Shown: positions 35,401 to 47,716 of the stretch, one piece after another
Layout of the letters: the number at the start of each line of letters is the position of its first letter
How positions within the stretch are numbered: the first letter of the stretch is position 1
Assembly (NCBI RefSeq): GCF_009727055.1
Contig: NC_052351.1
Span: 7,307,037 to 7,371,036, forward strand
DNA: 64,000 bases
DNA from: Benincasa hispida
Taxonomy: Eukaryota; Streptophyta; Magnoliopsida; Cucurbitales; Cucurbitaceae
Direction of reading: 5' to 3'
Notes under the pieces: generated by a model
Databases searched by the model: none
What the model was told of the DNA's origin: nothing
Seen by the model: only the letters and a program-made list of their open reading frames with translations
Made by a program: the position numbers and the translations under genes

Positions 35401-38400
35401 TTTCGAGATTTTCACCATTAATCTCACTTTCAATTTTTGGTGGTAATGTTTATTTAATTAATTTAAAAGAATTAAAAAATATAATAAATTGAAATTTTCG
35501 ACTATTAAAATTAATATAAAATTTAACATTCATACTTTTCTTTCGTTGGAAAAATTCAACATTGGTAAAGGAAAATAGTTAAAAGGAAGAAAAAATATAA
35601 AAAGAGAGAAAAATAAAAACAGTGGAAAAATAAAAAAACAGTGTGAAGTAAAAGATTTGAAAATATTATATAGGTAGGTAGCGTGTGTAGTAGAAGAAGA
35701 TTATAATAATATAGATGGCGACGTTGAGAGTCACGTGCGGGAGAGGGCGCGTGAGGGGAGACGGGGGGGTAAAGGGTTTCCAGTAAAGGATAAAAGCAGA
35801 GACTGAGAGATGACCAATTGGGCATTGAGTTGTAACCCGTTTTGTCCGGGTTATGGAGCTACCTATCCCTAATGCCTCTAATCTAATCTATCTATTCCCC
35901 CTTTTTCCTCTTTTTTTTTTTTTTTTCCTCTTTTAATAATACAATATTTATATCGTTTTTTCTTTAAAAAAATATTTTATTTATTAATTAAAAATAAAAA
36001 TAAAAATAAAAAAGGGTCTGGTCTGGGTAGCCCTGTGTTTTGGGTTTATTGCAATTGATGGCTCTGAAAGGGACCTGCCATTTCTCATATTACTGTTGAC
36101 ACATTTGTCCACACCTTCTTCCATTTTACAATTTTGCCCCTTTTCCTTTTGGGGAAAAAAGATTCCCACTTCATAATCAACATGAATTTTGCTAATTATA
36201 ATGTCTACAAACTACACACCCCCCTTTTTTCTTTTTCTTTCCCATTTCTTCTCTCTTCCTTCCTTCCACCCCTTTTTTTTAATAATTAATATTATTCCTT
36301 TCAATTTCCTATTTTTTTCAACTATATATTATAACATTTATCTCTCGTGCGTGGTTCATGTTTCTTGTTAATATATATATAACAAGATTTGACATTTGAT
36401 TTTTAAATTTTGGCAAAGTGTGGGGTGTTATTTGCAATAGATGTTTTTTAAAAAAAAAAAAAATTGAAGGAGCTAGAAAGACAACAAAAGGCCAACTTTC
36501 ATATTGCATGAAAGAAAAAAAAAATAAAAATAAAAAGAGAGAGGTGGTTAAGTGAACAAAGTTCTATTGAAGATTTGGTATGGATCCTAGTAATGACATT
36601 TTCTTATCACTTTCTGTTTGTTTTCTCTTGACTTTTTCAATTTTTTGAACCTACAACATATATATATATATATACCCATTTAAGCTTGATGCCCCACAAG
36701 TTAAATTTATGGGATTGTTTGTGTCACCTCTTATATACATTCCATCTAATAATCAGGTTATTTTGAATTATTGAAATTAAAAAGGTACTTTGTTTGATCA
36801 TTTCTAGAATTAATAAAATATTGAGGTTCCTAAAATTAATTTTAGGATGAGTTTATTTCTTTTATTTTCTACTTGTTTTATAAATATCTTTCTAAAACTT
36901 CAAGACAAGTTTTAAAACACAAAAATATATAGTTTTCAATTTTTTTTTGTCCTTTTAATATTTCTTTACTAAACATGAAAATGGTTGATGACGTAATTCA
37001 AATACGATAACACATGTCTAACTTTCGTGTGTCTTCAACAATGAATTTATAGAATCAGGAGATGAAAGGACCCCCAAAAGAAGATGAGACGAGATGATGC
37101 CTAAGCCGGAGAGTGAGTAAGTCCACATCAAGTTAAAAGTTTGAGAATAAAAATATATTTACTTTTCATGAATCACAATGATGTATATATATGAAGAATT
37201 TGATCTATGACATCTTAATCGGATCTTGAGAGTTGGATCGGGGCATTTGGATTTTGGTTGTAGTTTGATCTCGTTTTTTTATCTTGATTGTTTCTAGACC
37301 TGTTTAATATCAATTATATCTTTTGATTTTTTTAAAAAATAATTATTTTGATCTAAAATTACCCCTAATAAAAACAATGATAAATATAGATGACGATCAA
37401 ATAAATATACATTAAAACTTTTCTTTTCTTTTCTTTTTTTTAACAAAAAGAAGATGACATTTGAAAGCACATATAAAAGAAATCACACAAAGAGAGACAA
37501 TTATATACAAGAGAATCGTAATATTTAAACATTGGAAAACAAAAGTGGGAACTCTTCATTAATTATATACGAACTAAGAATTAATAACGATACTTGTATA
37601 GAAAAACAATGAATTAATGCTAATTAATCTGGTGTAAAAGCTAATTAACCTCATTCATCCAGAAATTAAACCCCAATTGTAATAATGACTATTTGGTGTA
37701 TGTAAAATGGCCAAAGAATCTTAAAAAGAGGTTCAAATAAGTTCATAACTAACAAACATCAATATTATCTCAACCACTAATTAATTATATTGTCCCCTAA
37801 TTGGATAGAAATGATTACTCTATTTATATATAGTCCATTGCTTTTTGTCAAAGGAAATCATAACACATGACATAGGTCTAGCTACAAGGTCTGAAAATTA
37901 AATTCTAAGGTTTTTTTTTTTAATGAAAATTAAATTCCAATTTATGAATTGGTACTTTGAAAGTTATATACATGTTATACAATTCTAGTAAATAGAAAAT
38001 AAAAATGTAATGATTAATTATATTCCATTAGATAAAACATCAATTGCTATTCAAACATGGATTGTTCATTCTCCAACCTTCATATTTGCATCCTTAATAT
38101 GTGAAAATTAATTATTCAAATTTACTTTTATACCCCTATATATATAAGAGGGAGAGAAGATTATCCGACAATTTTAATCAATTATATATAAATAAAATTA
38201 ACCTTCCATCAGGAATAAAAAAACATGACGTACAAGAAACATTCTTTTAGACACTAAAAAAAAAAAACCTTTTGTACTTCATCACTTGAAAAATTGGTTA
38301 AAAATAAATATGCTACAAACAAAACAAAATAGAAGCTTATTAATACGAATACTACTTTACAAGTTATTTTTAATTTGAACTCAAAAAAGGGAAAAAAAAA

Positions 38401-38950
38401 AAAATTAAATATGGTATCCTCTAAAATTCAACCAAGCCAATAGGTAGGAAAAAAGAATAATAATTTCACATAGTTATTTTTTCCTTTCTTCTTCTTTTAG
38501 TTCAACCAACATTGAGTAAAAGTTGAAATTCAAATTTTAACTTTTTGATTGAGAATAAAATATGTCTTAGTATTGATAGAGAGTTAAATTATTAATTGAT
38601 TCAAAAACTTAAATTTATTGGATATGGTAAATTATTAATTATATCAACATTATAAAACATTCCTGTAGATTTAGGAATAAATAGTGATATAAGTATTTGA
38701 ACACATGATTTTTTTTTTGTTAAATTACCGATAGACTAAAAAACTCAAGTTAATGGATTATGTTAAATTATTAATTTTATAAATACTTTAATATCTATAG
38801 AAGTAGGTTGAAATAGATAAAATTTTGAAGTCTATAAAAATTAAGAGGACTTATCCTAAAAGAAAAAGAAAGAAATTAAGACTACTAGAAATAGAAACAT
38901 GAGTGTTTAAGGAGTTAATATGAATTACACACGAAATGCTCTGGTTGAAT
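32481..38950. other. Intergenic, AT-rich, no gene recognised
   Basis: About 6.5 kb upstream of ARF3. It holds long poly-A and poly-T runs, a relative of the 24784-25740 foldback repeat near 35300-35500, and a small region of higher GC at 35700-35870. That region has a CACGTG G-box (about 35733) and a TAACCCG...CGGGTTA hairpin (about 35834-35854). None of the short open frames carries a recognisable domain. Confidence 0.5.
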
Positions 38951-39646
38951 AACAAGTTGTAACTATAGAAAGAAAGAAAGAAAGAGAGAGGATGTAGGGG
39001 AAGCTTGTGAATGTAAAATAATGATGATGATTAAGGGGAGGGAAAGAGAGAGTAGAAGTTGATTAGTAATGATTAAGAAATGGAATGAAAATTTGAGGAG
39101 AGAGAGAGAGAGAGAGAGTGAAGATTGAAGGATATGAGAGAGATTTGTGGAGGTAGAAAGGGACAGGATAGACATCCCACCGGAAATACGGGCGAGCCGT
39201 ACACAAATCGCTGTTTATTCAGTTTCTGATATTATAATGGTGGAATTTAACTAACCAATGCTTACTCCTACTTTCTTTTTCTTTTTTCTTTTTTTTCTTT
39301 TCTTTTTCTTTTCTCTCTCTCTCTCTCTCTCTTCTTCTTCGTCTTTCTGCCATACATCACTCCTTGCAGTCGCAGTATTGCAGCGGCTGCAGTACTGCTC
39401 CAGTTCAGTCTCTCTGCACAGCCACACAGAGAAACAAAGAAAGAAAAAGGGAGGTGAAAATTATATCAATTCCTTTCCCCCCATTTCTCTTTTCTATCTC
39501 TTTTCTTACTTTTCTTTCAAATTAACCCATCAAATCTTGATTTGATTTTGATTTTCCCCAAAACCCATTTCCAAAAAGAAAAGAAATATACGAAATTTGG
39601 GTGTAAGAGAGAAAAAGGGGTCGAGAGAAACAGAGGTGTTTGTGTT

Positions 39647-39686
<40 letters not shown>

Positions 39687-39757
39687 GTCTGGTCTGTGTT
39701 GTTTTCTGAGTGAAAGACCCTCTTTTAGCATTAGCGAAGGTGCACCCATTTCTAAAA
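38951..39757 (+). promoter_or_regulatory. Probable ARF3 promoter and 5' leader with GA/CT repeat tracts
   Basis: Three dinucleotide tracts mark this region: (GA)n at 39098-39118, (CT)n at 39312-39332 and (GA)n at 39649-39682. They sit in generally purine- or pyrimidine-rich DNA running up to the upstream ORFs. Such tracts are typical of plant core promoters and leaders and can bind BPC-type GAGA factors (family knowledge, not shown here). The transcription start cannot be fixed from sequence alone. Confidence 0.5.
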
Positions 39758-39769
39758 ATGCAGGCATGA
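39758..39769 (+). CDS. Upstream ORF 1 in the ARF3 leader (3 codons)
   Basis: ATG CAG GCA TGA. Its stop codon overlaps the ATG of the next upstream ORF (ATGA, 39766-39769). If the leader starts upstream of this point, ribosomes must pass it to reach the main ATG. Regulatory uORFs are known in the ETTIN leader of Arabidopsis. Confidence 0.45.
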   Translation: MQA

Positions 39770-39912
39770 GCTCCTCCTCTTCTTACCTCGCACTCTTTCT
39801 TCTTCCGTTCCTGAAACTCTCAGAAACCCTTCGTCTTTTCAGGCTTCTATTTAACCACTTCTTTCTTATTCTTCTACTTCTATTGCTGCACGCCTCCTCT
39901 TCTTTCTTCTAG
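39766..39912 (+). CDS. Upstream ORF 2 in the ARF3 leader (48 aa, leucine-rich)
   Basis: It starts [17 protein letters not shown] and ends HASSSFF with TAG at 39910, 13 bases before the main ATG. The composition is Ser/Leu/Phe-rich because the DNA is CT-rich, so the peptide may not matter. The frame differs from the main ORF (0 versus +1), so it is not an N-terminal extension. The short gap to the main start would require leaky scanning or efficient reinitiation. ETTIN translation in Arabidopsis depends on uORFs and ribosomal protein L24 (established); conservation here is an inference. Confidence 0.5.
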   Translation: MSSSSSYLALFLLPFLKLSETLRLFRLLFNHFFLILLLLLLHASSSFF

Positions 39913-39925
39913 GGCTACCATTCAA

Positions 39926-42900
39926 ATGGGTGCTCTCATCGATCTTAATACCACTGAAGAAGATGAATCTCCCTCTTCTGCTGGTTCTTCTGTTTCTTCT
40001 TCCTCCGCTTCTGCTTTAACCTCCTCTCCTTCTCCTTCTGTTACTTCCTCAATTTGCTTGGAGTTATGGCATGCCTGTGCTGGTCCTCTCACGTCTTTGC
40101 CCAAGAAAGGGAGTTTGGTTGTGTACTTGCCGCAGGGTCACTTCGAACAGATGCAAGAATTTCCGGCTACGCCTTGTGATCTTCCTCCCCACATCCTCTG
40201 TCGCGTCATTGATGTTCAGCTTCATGTAAGGCCATTTTGTTTCCTTCTTTGTTTTTCTGGGTGTGAGTTTTGTGCAGTGTTGATGATCTGTTGATGCCAT
40301 TTTCCTGATTCTGTCTGATTTCTTGCAATTGAATTGGGACGTGTTTCAATATATGGAAATTTACTTCCTCAAGCTGAATGGGTTTTTGTTAAATCGCTTA
40401 CTGTATGAGAAATGTGCTTTTAAAGCAGGCTGAACCTGGGAGTGACGAGGTTTATGCTCAGGTTTCGTTGTTTCCTGAAAACGAGGTGAGTTTCTTTTTT
40501 CGCAATTTTTATGTGTCGTTTGCATTCCGAGAAAATATCTGCTCTCCCCCCCCCCCCAAAAAAAAAAAAAAAAAGAAAAAAGCTTGAAGGGGTTGATTTT
40601 GATGTCATTTGAGGGTGTCTTCTGGTTAAAAAAAAATGATATTTGAAGCTCCCTTAACAAGACTGAAGACTAGTAGTTGGTCGAGTTAAACCTTCCTTTA
40701 GTGTTCAGCTTCGATCAACTCTGTTGCACAATATAAGTCTTATCTCTTATAAGTAGGCTACAAGTTTTGTTCTCTCTGGTAATGTGCAATTAATTTTCTT
40801 CCTGCACTTTCTGCTCCTTTGAATCAGATGAGAAGGTTCTGTTTCTGAATGCCATTATTGTTTTTCAGCAAATGGAGCATAAGATGCAGGAAGAGATGAA
40901 CAATGACAGTGAGGAGGAGGATGTTGAAGAAGGTGAGAAGACTACAACACCCCACATGTTCTGTAAGACCCTTACCGCTTCTGATACTAGTACTCATGGA
41001 GGCTTCTCCGTCCCTAGACGTGCAGCTGAGGATTGCTTCCCGCCATTGGTATTTGTTAAGCTCAAGCATATATCTCTCTGTTTTGTTTTTCATCCTGTAT
41101 TGTTTACGACCGTTTTTTGTTTTAACATCTATAACCTATTCAATATGCTTGTATGCTTATCTCTTTTGATTATTTAACGATCTCAAACCTTATTGATTCT
41201 GTAGGATTATAACCAACAGAGGCCTTCACAAGAGCTTGTAGCAAAGGATCTCCTTGGGCTAAAATGGAAGTTCAGGCACATATATCGTGGTATAACATGG
41301 AAATCTCAGATATTTGGTGCTTTACTTTCAGAGTCCAATCCTTTTGCGCGATTACTTGACTACAGTAGCTTGTTTTCCCTAGTATTTGTTTCTGAGTTCC
41401 CTTTCTGGTTTGAGCAGGGCAGCCTAGAAGGCATTTGCTAACCACTGGATGGAGTGCTTTTGTGAATAAGAAAAGGCTTGTTTCTGGAGATGCAGTGCTT
41501 TTTCTTAGGTATTTAGGAATTGTGGTAAAATTTTAAGTTGAGATGACCGTATGCCTCGTGTATGATTATCATACGATTTCACTCACAGGGGCAATGATGG
41601 TGAACTAAGACTGGGAATTCGAAGAGCTGCACAGCTTAAAAGTGGTTCGGCCTTTTCTAATATTTGCAGTCAGCAGCTCAATGCTAGTAGTATCATGGAT
41701 GTGGTTAATGCAATATCTACGAAAAGTTCCTTTAGCGTATACTACAATCCCAGGTATCTTATTCTTAAACCATTTGATTTTATTTAAAAGACTGTTCTCT
41801 TAGTTCTCACCAAAACAATATAGAGATACATGGAATTCCTTCATCGTGCATGATTGTAATGGATTTTGTATCATTGCTTGTTAATGCAGGGCTACCTCTT
41901 CACAGTTTGTCTTGCCTTTTCACAAGTTCTTGAAGAGCATTAACCATTCTTTCTCTGTTGGAATGAGGTTTAGGCTGAGTTTTGAAACCGAAGATGCTGC
42001 AGATAGAAGGTGTGCTATCAGCGGTTTACTGCTTTGCAAATGAAGTATGGTGTTGGAACCCTCACTAATAGTTTTTTCATACTCCCATCCACAGACACAC
42101 TGGACATATAACTGGAGTTGGCGATGTGGATCCTATTAGATGGCCAGGATCAAGGTGGAGGTCCCTTTTGGTATGAAACATTCACAAGTTTGCCTTTTAC
42201 ACACAAAAATTCGAGTTTAAATATATTAGATTTTTCTTTGGAGCTTTTTAGAATTCAAATGGTTATCGCCCTGTAAGTGTTTGTAATGAGTATCAGTCTA
42301 CTATGGTTTACTAACGCATCTGCCTAATGAAATTGAGGCTCTCTTAGGCTGTTTTTTGTCAGAGATAAATGCATTCAATGTTCTAGTATAATGTTTTTAT
42401 CTACTAGTATTATCTGGGCTTCAGAGAAGTTTAGCCTTGGGTTTTCTGTATTTGAGTTATCCACATATAAATTGATAAGATTTTGTACCTTAGTTGAAAA
42501 GATAAATAGATGTTTGGATTAAGAGGATGACTGAATGCTTACTTGGGATTTCTTGTGTCTAATCCGTGGCACCACAAGGATTTAATTGGTTTCTGGTGCT
42601 TGACAGCCTTTGCTTTTAGCACTTTAGGCCAAGAAATCACTTCTTCATTAATGTGAATATGTAGTCTGTAATTTGATTTTGTTTATTTTGAAGTTTCTGC
42701 AGTTCTTATAAAAGTGGGATTCCTTGCATTTCTCACTATGGTTTTACATGCTCCTGGTTTTTTTTCTTTAATGAATTTTGATATGCAAAGGTTCAATGTT
42801 GTTGCTTTATATGGTCAAATCTGATTTCTTCTCAGGTGAGGTGGGATGACGGTGAAACTAACAGGCATGGCAGGGTTTCCCCTTGGGAGATCGAGCCCTC

Positions 42901-44447
42901 TGGTTCTGTTTCTTTGTCAAGCAACTTGGTTCCACCTGGTCTGAAGAGAACCAGGATTGGGCTCTCTTCCACAAAACTAGAGTTTCCAGTTCCAAGTGAG
43001 TCTGTCATTCATAGTGTACAACATATTTTAACTTAACCACTCACCCTCACCTACCATTCATTGCCCTTTCTGTTGCTTCTTGCAGATGGGATTGGAGCAT
43101 CAGACTTTGGGGAATCTTTAAGGTTCCAGAAGGTCTTGCAAGGTCAAGAAATTTTAGGTTACAGTACTCCTACTGACGGTGACGAGAACAATCGTAATCC
43201 ACCCGAAAAGAGGAGATTGTTTCCTGGTTTACATGGTTCTGGGATAGCTCTGATGAGAAATAGTCCAAGAAACCCACTTATCAACTCAGAAACTTCCTCC
43301 CGGGGTATCATGTTTGATGAATCCTTCCAATACCATAAGGTCTTGCAAGGTCAAGAAATATTTCCAAGTCCCTTTTATGGTAGGGCCGTGGCCACCAATG
43401 AAGTCAAGGTAAGTGGTGGTCGTGGTCCTGTCGATGGCATTCGAATGTCTAGGACTAAAGACGGATGGCCCATAACAATGCAATGTGAAAATTTCCTCAC
43501 ACGGTCTTCCATTCCTTCTGTACAAGTCTCATCACCATCTTCTGTATTCATGTTTCAGCAGTCATTGGTTCCTGTTCAAAGCCTTACTTCACATACCCAT
43601 GGCAATTTCGCAGAACAGAGGATTATGAACAAAAGTACGTCCCTTAATTCTGGTACAGCATTTATGACCGACCAAAGCTTGAATACTGAAGTCATCCAAC
43701 AAGGCATGTGTCCCACTTCCTTGGGCGAGCAGAATCAGCTCGGCCTATCACATCCTTCAACAACGATAGCATCGGCAGCGTTTACAGGCAGCAAAGATCT
43801 GTCTTCAACTTGCAAAGCTGGCTGTAGATTGTTTGGTTTTTCATTGACAGAGGAAAAAAATGTTGGGAATACAGACAAGGGTTCTCCAACAACAAATCCC
43901 ATTAATGCAGGAACAACCACTGTATTGTCCAATATTGGAGTACAATGTCCTTTGAAGTCTCCCCTGATGAGCAAGGTGGTTGGAAGCAACTGTACCAAAG
44001 TAAGTAACTTATCTGCCCGTGCCGTAGAGGCGATATATTTTGCATAAACATATTCGATGATTGGATCTTGGAAGATCGCTACTTGACATAGACATTTTAT
44101 ACCTGAATTCTGAAAGGTCTCCTCTGCAATCAGGCTATTGTAGATACTCAGCTTCTAATTATCGTTTTTGTTTTTCAAAGAAAGAAAGGTTGGATAAAAA
44201 AGAAAGCATTAGCCAATGAAAAAAGCTTTGTCACAGCCTGATAAATCTGATCTGCATTGTGATGCAGGGGGCTTTTCAGTACCACTTTGCAAATTACAGT
44301 ACCTACTACTGAATGAGTCTGACTTATTTGGAGGCAGCAAAGAACATTTGGGGTTTAAAAAAAAAAAAAAAGACTGCTGCTTACTTTTGTTGTCTTGAAT
44401 TACAAACAATGCTTGTGCAGGTGTTGAACACCTTTGAAATCCTCTAG
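39926..44447 (+). CDS. ARF3: Auxin response factor 3 / ETTIN-type transcription factor
   Basis: Nuclear B3-domain transcription factor that binds auxin response elements; in the ETTIN clade it acts in leaf and floral organ polarity. Coding exons: 39926-40225, 40429-40485, 40869-41048, 41205-41289, 41418-41508, 41589-41753, 41890-42009, 42095-42170, 42836-42995, 43086-43999, 44421-44447. All introns are GT-AG and phases agree, giving 724 aa. It starts [14 protein letters not shown] like ETTIN. The N-terminal ARF signature is [12 protein letters not shown]. The B3 domain spans about residues 150-251 ([30 protein letters not shown]). The ARF middle domain is about 274-357 ([11 protein letters not shown] near its end). 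The long tail has two KVLQGQE motifs (427, 496) and [12 protein letters not shown]. No PB1 domain follows, as usual for ARF3. The last 8-codon exon is the least certain part. Confidence 0.93.
43130..43150 (+). promoter_or_regulatory. tasiR-ARF target site A in ARF3 exon 10
   Basis: AGGTCTTGCAAGGTCAAGAA (43131-43150, with A at 43130) is complementary to the TAS3-derived tasiR-ARF that targets ARF2/3/4 in land plants. It encodes KVLQGQE at residues 427-433. Pairing and position match the 5' site of the classic ARF3 pair. Confidence 0.9.
43337..43357 (+). promoter_or_regulatory. tasiR-ARF target site B in ARF3 exon 10
   Basis: The 21 bases are identical to site A, 207 bp downstream, again encoding KVLQGQE (residues 496-502). 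Two sites are characteristic of ARF3 and ARF4. The flanking codons differ between the two sites while the 21 bases do not, which is what selection on the RNA would produce. Confidence 0.9.
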
Positions 44448-47400
44448 TTTTAGGACGTCAATTTGGTTTGAGTTATCAAACGAAAAGAACACCTGGTGTT
44501 TTGTGTTGATTGTAATGATATCCATTTGTTGTTGTTGACCTTGTACCTCAGATTATAATTTGTGTATTGTTTAATGTTTAGACTGACGGTGCTAAGTAAA
44601 AGTTATTCCAGTTATGGAGAAATTATGATGGAAGGGGTGTGTCATGTTATGATTTTCACCCATGAATGTTGCCATAAACTTTAGAGGCAAAACTTGTTGG
44701 CGTGAAAAGACATAAAATTTGGAAATACTACTACATGTTAATTGTATGGTAGAGATTTAGCTATAGCTTTTTAAGGAAAGTTAAAATGCTTCAATCATTG
44801 AAAAGGATAGACTATGAAATATAAAAAGGAATCAAGAATCATTTCTGCATTTTGCATTTTTTTTTTCTTTTCCTGAATTTCAGAATATTGATATTCTGGT
44901 TAGACTCGTGACTTCTTTAGCATGTGTGAGTTGTGACCCATCATAGGTCCTAAAGTTTAGGGTTCCAAATTGGAAAAGTTGCATTAATAAGGAAGAAATT
45001 CATTTTCATTACTTTGGTCCTAGAATTCAAAATGAATTAAAACTTATTTTGAGTTTGCTCTTAAGTATCGATAGAAATGAATTATATGTGAGATTAAAGT
45101 TACTAGGACAATTGTTGTCTACTGAAAAAATGAGGCCACCGTATATTTTAAGACTCGTGAAATGTATGTAATATTTTTGCTAATGTTGTTATCCCATATA
45201 GAATTTTGTTAACCATTGCTGTGACAGTTGTGTCCCCAGAAAAGCTCTTCCAGTTGTATGAGCTCTATAAGGTCACAAGAGAATATGCTTTTTAAATAAA
45301 ATATCAATGTTATATAGTTGCTTTGTGACATTTTCTTAGTTTCATGTATTTTATTATATTTATTTATTATTTTTTTTTTGAGAAACAATCAGATAATACG
45401 AAAAGTTTTGATATTTTACAATTATGACTTTGTTATAAAATATTTTATGGTCTTATTTGAAAAATATCACATGGCCTCATCTCATTTGGGATGGGACTGA
45501 ATCTTGGAGTGAAAAATCTTTTTATACTTGGAGATTTTATTTTCTTTAAAGAATTATTTTTCTCTATTTTAAATTGGTTCGGTTAGTTTTAAATTTAGAG
45601 ATTAAAATGTGTTTTAATCACTAAAGTATACTTAAATTAAAAAGCTAAAAAAAAAGTTGGAAATTAAAATGGGTGGTAATTTGAATATGCTATTTTATAG
45701 GTGTGTCACCCATATTTGATATTTTATAAATATGGAAAAAAAAATTCAAATCTAGATTTGTTATTCCATTTTTGCCTTGAGCAATCAATTGATAGAGTGA
45801 AAGAGAGAGAGAAGGGCAATCGGGTGATCGAATGTGCAAATGTCGAAGGAGGTAAGTGATAGGGAGGTGGAGCAGTGGTTGGTAGCAAATGGTGTAAAAG
45901 AGTACTGGTTGGTGAAAGAGAGATCTTGAGAGAGGGGTCTGTTGCATGCGAAGAAGAAGTTCAATTTTTTTTTTTTTAACAAAAAAATCTAAGTGCATCA
46001 TTATGAAATATATCAACCCATTTGAATGTATCATTATCAAGTTTATAAATAATATATCAATTAAATGTATCAATAGTATATTAGTGTATCGTCATTATAA
46101 AAAAATGCATATTTATTAAGTTTATCAGTAGTATATAGTATATCAATCAAGTGTGTCAAGTTTATCAGCTATATAAATAAATGAATGATTGACTAATTTA
46201 TCAACAGTTTATCAGTAAAGTGCATTATTATCAAGTATATCAGTCAGATATATCAAGTTTATCAATCATATAAACAAGTGCAAGATTGACAAATATATCA
46301 TGTATGTTGCGAAATCGACAATTAAAGAACACAAAAAGGAACGTAAAGTAGGGAAGATCGACACATAGATATAGTGGTTCACTAACCGTGTGTTAGCTAC
46401 GTCCAAAGACAGAGGGACAACAATATTATTTGAGAGAACGTTTTCAAAATTACATAAAAAACAACGAGACTCCCGTACTAAATTGTTCGAAGCGCCAACA
46501 AACAGATTCAAGAAATTTCAACAATGTATATCGATGAAGTGCATCACGATCAAGCATATCGATAAAGTGTATCAAGTGTATATTGAGAACATATGCAACA
46601 TGTTACATTTTTTATGCATGGGTTGGACTTTATTTTTGGCACTTTTACAAACAAGGACAATTAGTGTAACTTATTTTGCCCTTTTGGCAAATGTCCCTAA
46701 AAAGTTGTGTCAAATTGAAAAACTAATTAAAAATTGTGCACTTTCTTTACATGTTATTTCCGTAGTGAAATTTGTTTTTAAAGAAAAAAAAAACATATTA
46801 TGCAAAATAGTTTAAAAATATTAATTATAGAAGACAAGATAAATTTAGTCTCTCTAATAGTCGGAGGTTTCATTCGCGTATCCATATTGTCAAAGAAAGA
46901 AAAAAAAGAAAGAGAATAAAACAAAGTTTGAAAGCAGAAAAATAAATGAAGAAAGGGATGTTATGACTTATAGAAAAGGAAGTGAGAGAAAAATGGAAAT
47001 AGGGGTGTAATTCAAATAAAAGCGATTATTTGGGGTTACAACTTAAAATTTGCAACTTACAAGTCCTTCCTATGATTATTAGACTCCGTAGTCCGTACCA
47101 AAAAAAACGCTGAACGCCCCGTTCAAATCGCTACCTTACCTCTTTCCCTTCAGTATTCCACAAGCCACCTTTCATTTTCTTTCCTATTTCTTTTCTTCAC
47201 GTCATCCATTTTTTCTCTTTCTTTCTTTCTTAATAATCATTCTTTTTCACATTATTCAATTAATTAATAAATAACTATATTAATTACAAGGTAAGGTTAG
47301 TCTCTCAACATTTTTTTTTAAAAAAATTTTCTTAAAAGGTAAGAACTCCATTTTTCTTTAATGATTATTACTCCAAATATATTTTTGACGCATACATAAA

Positions 47401-47716
47401 AGTTGATAAAAGTAATTTTGAAATTGACAAAAATAATTTTAATAATTTTAAAATGACTCCCAAACATGATATAAGTTAGCACGACGAAAGAATGGATACA
47501 ACCGAACTAACAAATAAAAGTCACATTAAAATATTATAACATAAACCTTATAATTTTGTGTGAAATGAGATGATAGTAGGAGTAAAAGTGATGGGGATTA
47601 TTGTGGATTTTCTTGCATAATGCATCGCTTGAGCATTAAAACCCAGTCCAATCTCTTCATTTAGGCGTCGTGGTTCGTAAGATTTGTGAGAGAACAGAGC
47701 ATAGAAGAAACAAAAG
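44448..47716. other. Intergenic between ARF3 and MLO
   Basis: About 3.3 kb containing the ARF3 3' untranslated region (end not defined), a TATCA-rich degenerate array (45985-46590) and the MLO promoter. A pyrimidine-rich stretch at 47150-47235 lies a few hundred bases before the MLO start. Open frames here are short and lack domains. Confidence 0.5.
45985..46590. repeat. Degenerate array of TATCA-containing units, interrupted at about 46310-46500
   Basis: Words such as AAGTTTATCA, AAGTGTATCA and TATATCA recur every 10-25 bp at 45985-46305 and again at 46505-46590. The interrupting segment includes GTGGTTCACTAACCGTG followed by AGCTACGTCC, a pattern I recall from dispersed plant repeats. This suggests a small insertion splitting the array; no TSD was defined. 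Confidence 0.55.

Noticed and set aside
40405..41177. Open frames within ARF3 introns and antisense to ARF3
   Set aside because: They read through splice sites into introns or are antisense shadows of conserved coding exons.
44000..44047. Extension of the ARF3 frame past the exon 10 donor
   Set aside because: A good GTAAGTAAC donor sits exactly at the conserved CTK position and the extension has no family match. Kept only as an alternative because the last exon is short.
46390..46815. 141-codon open frame
   Set aside because: It starts inside a small repeat insertion and crosses the TATCA array. No family is recognised and the codons follow the AT-rich background.
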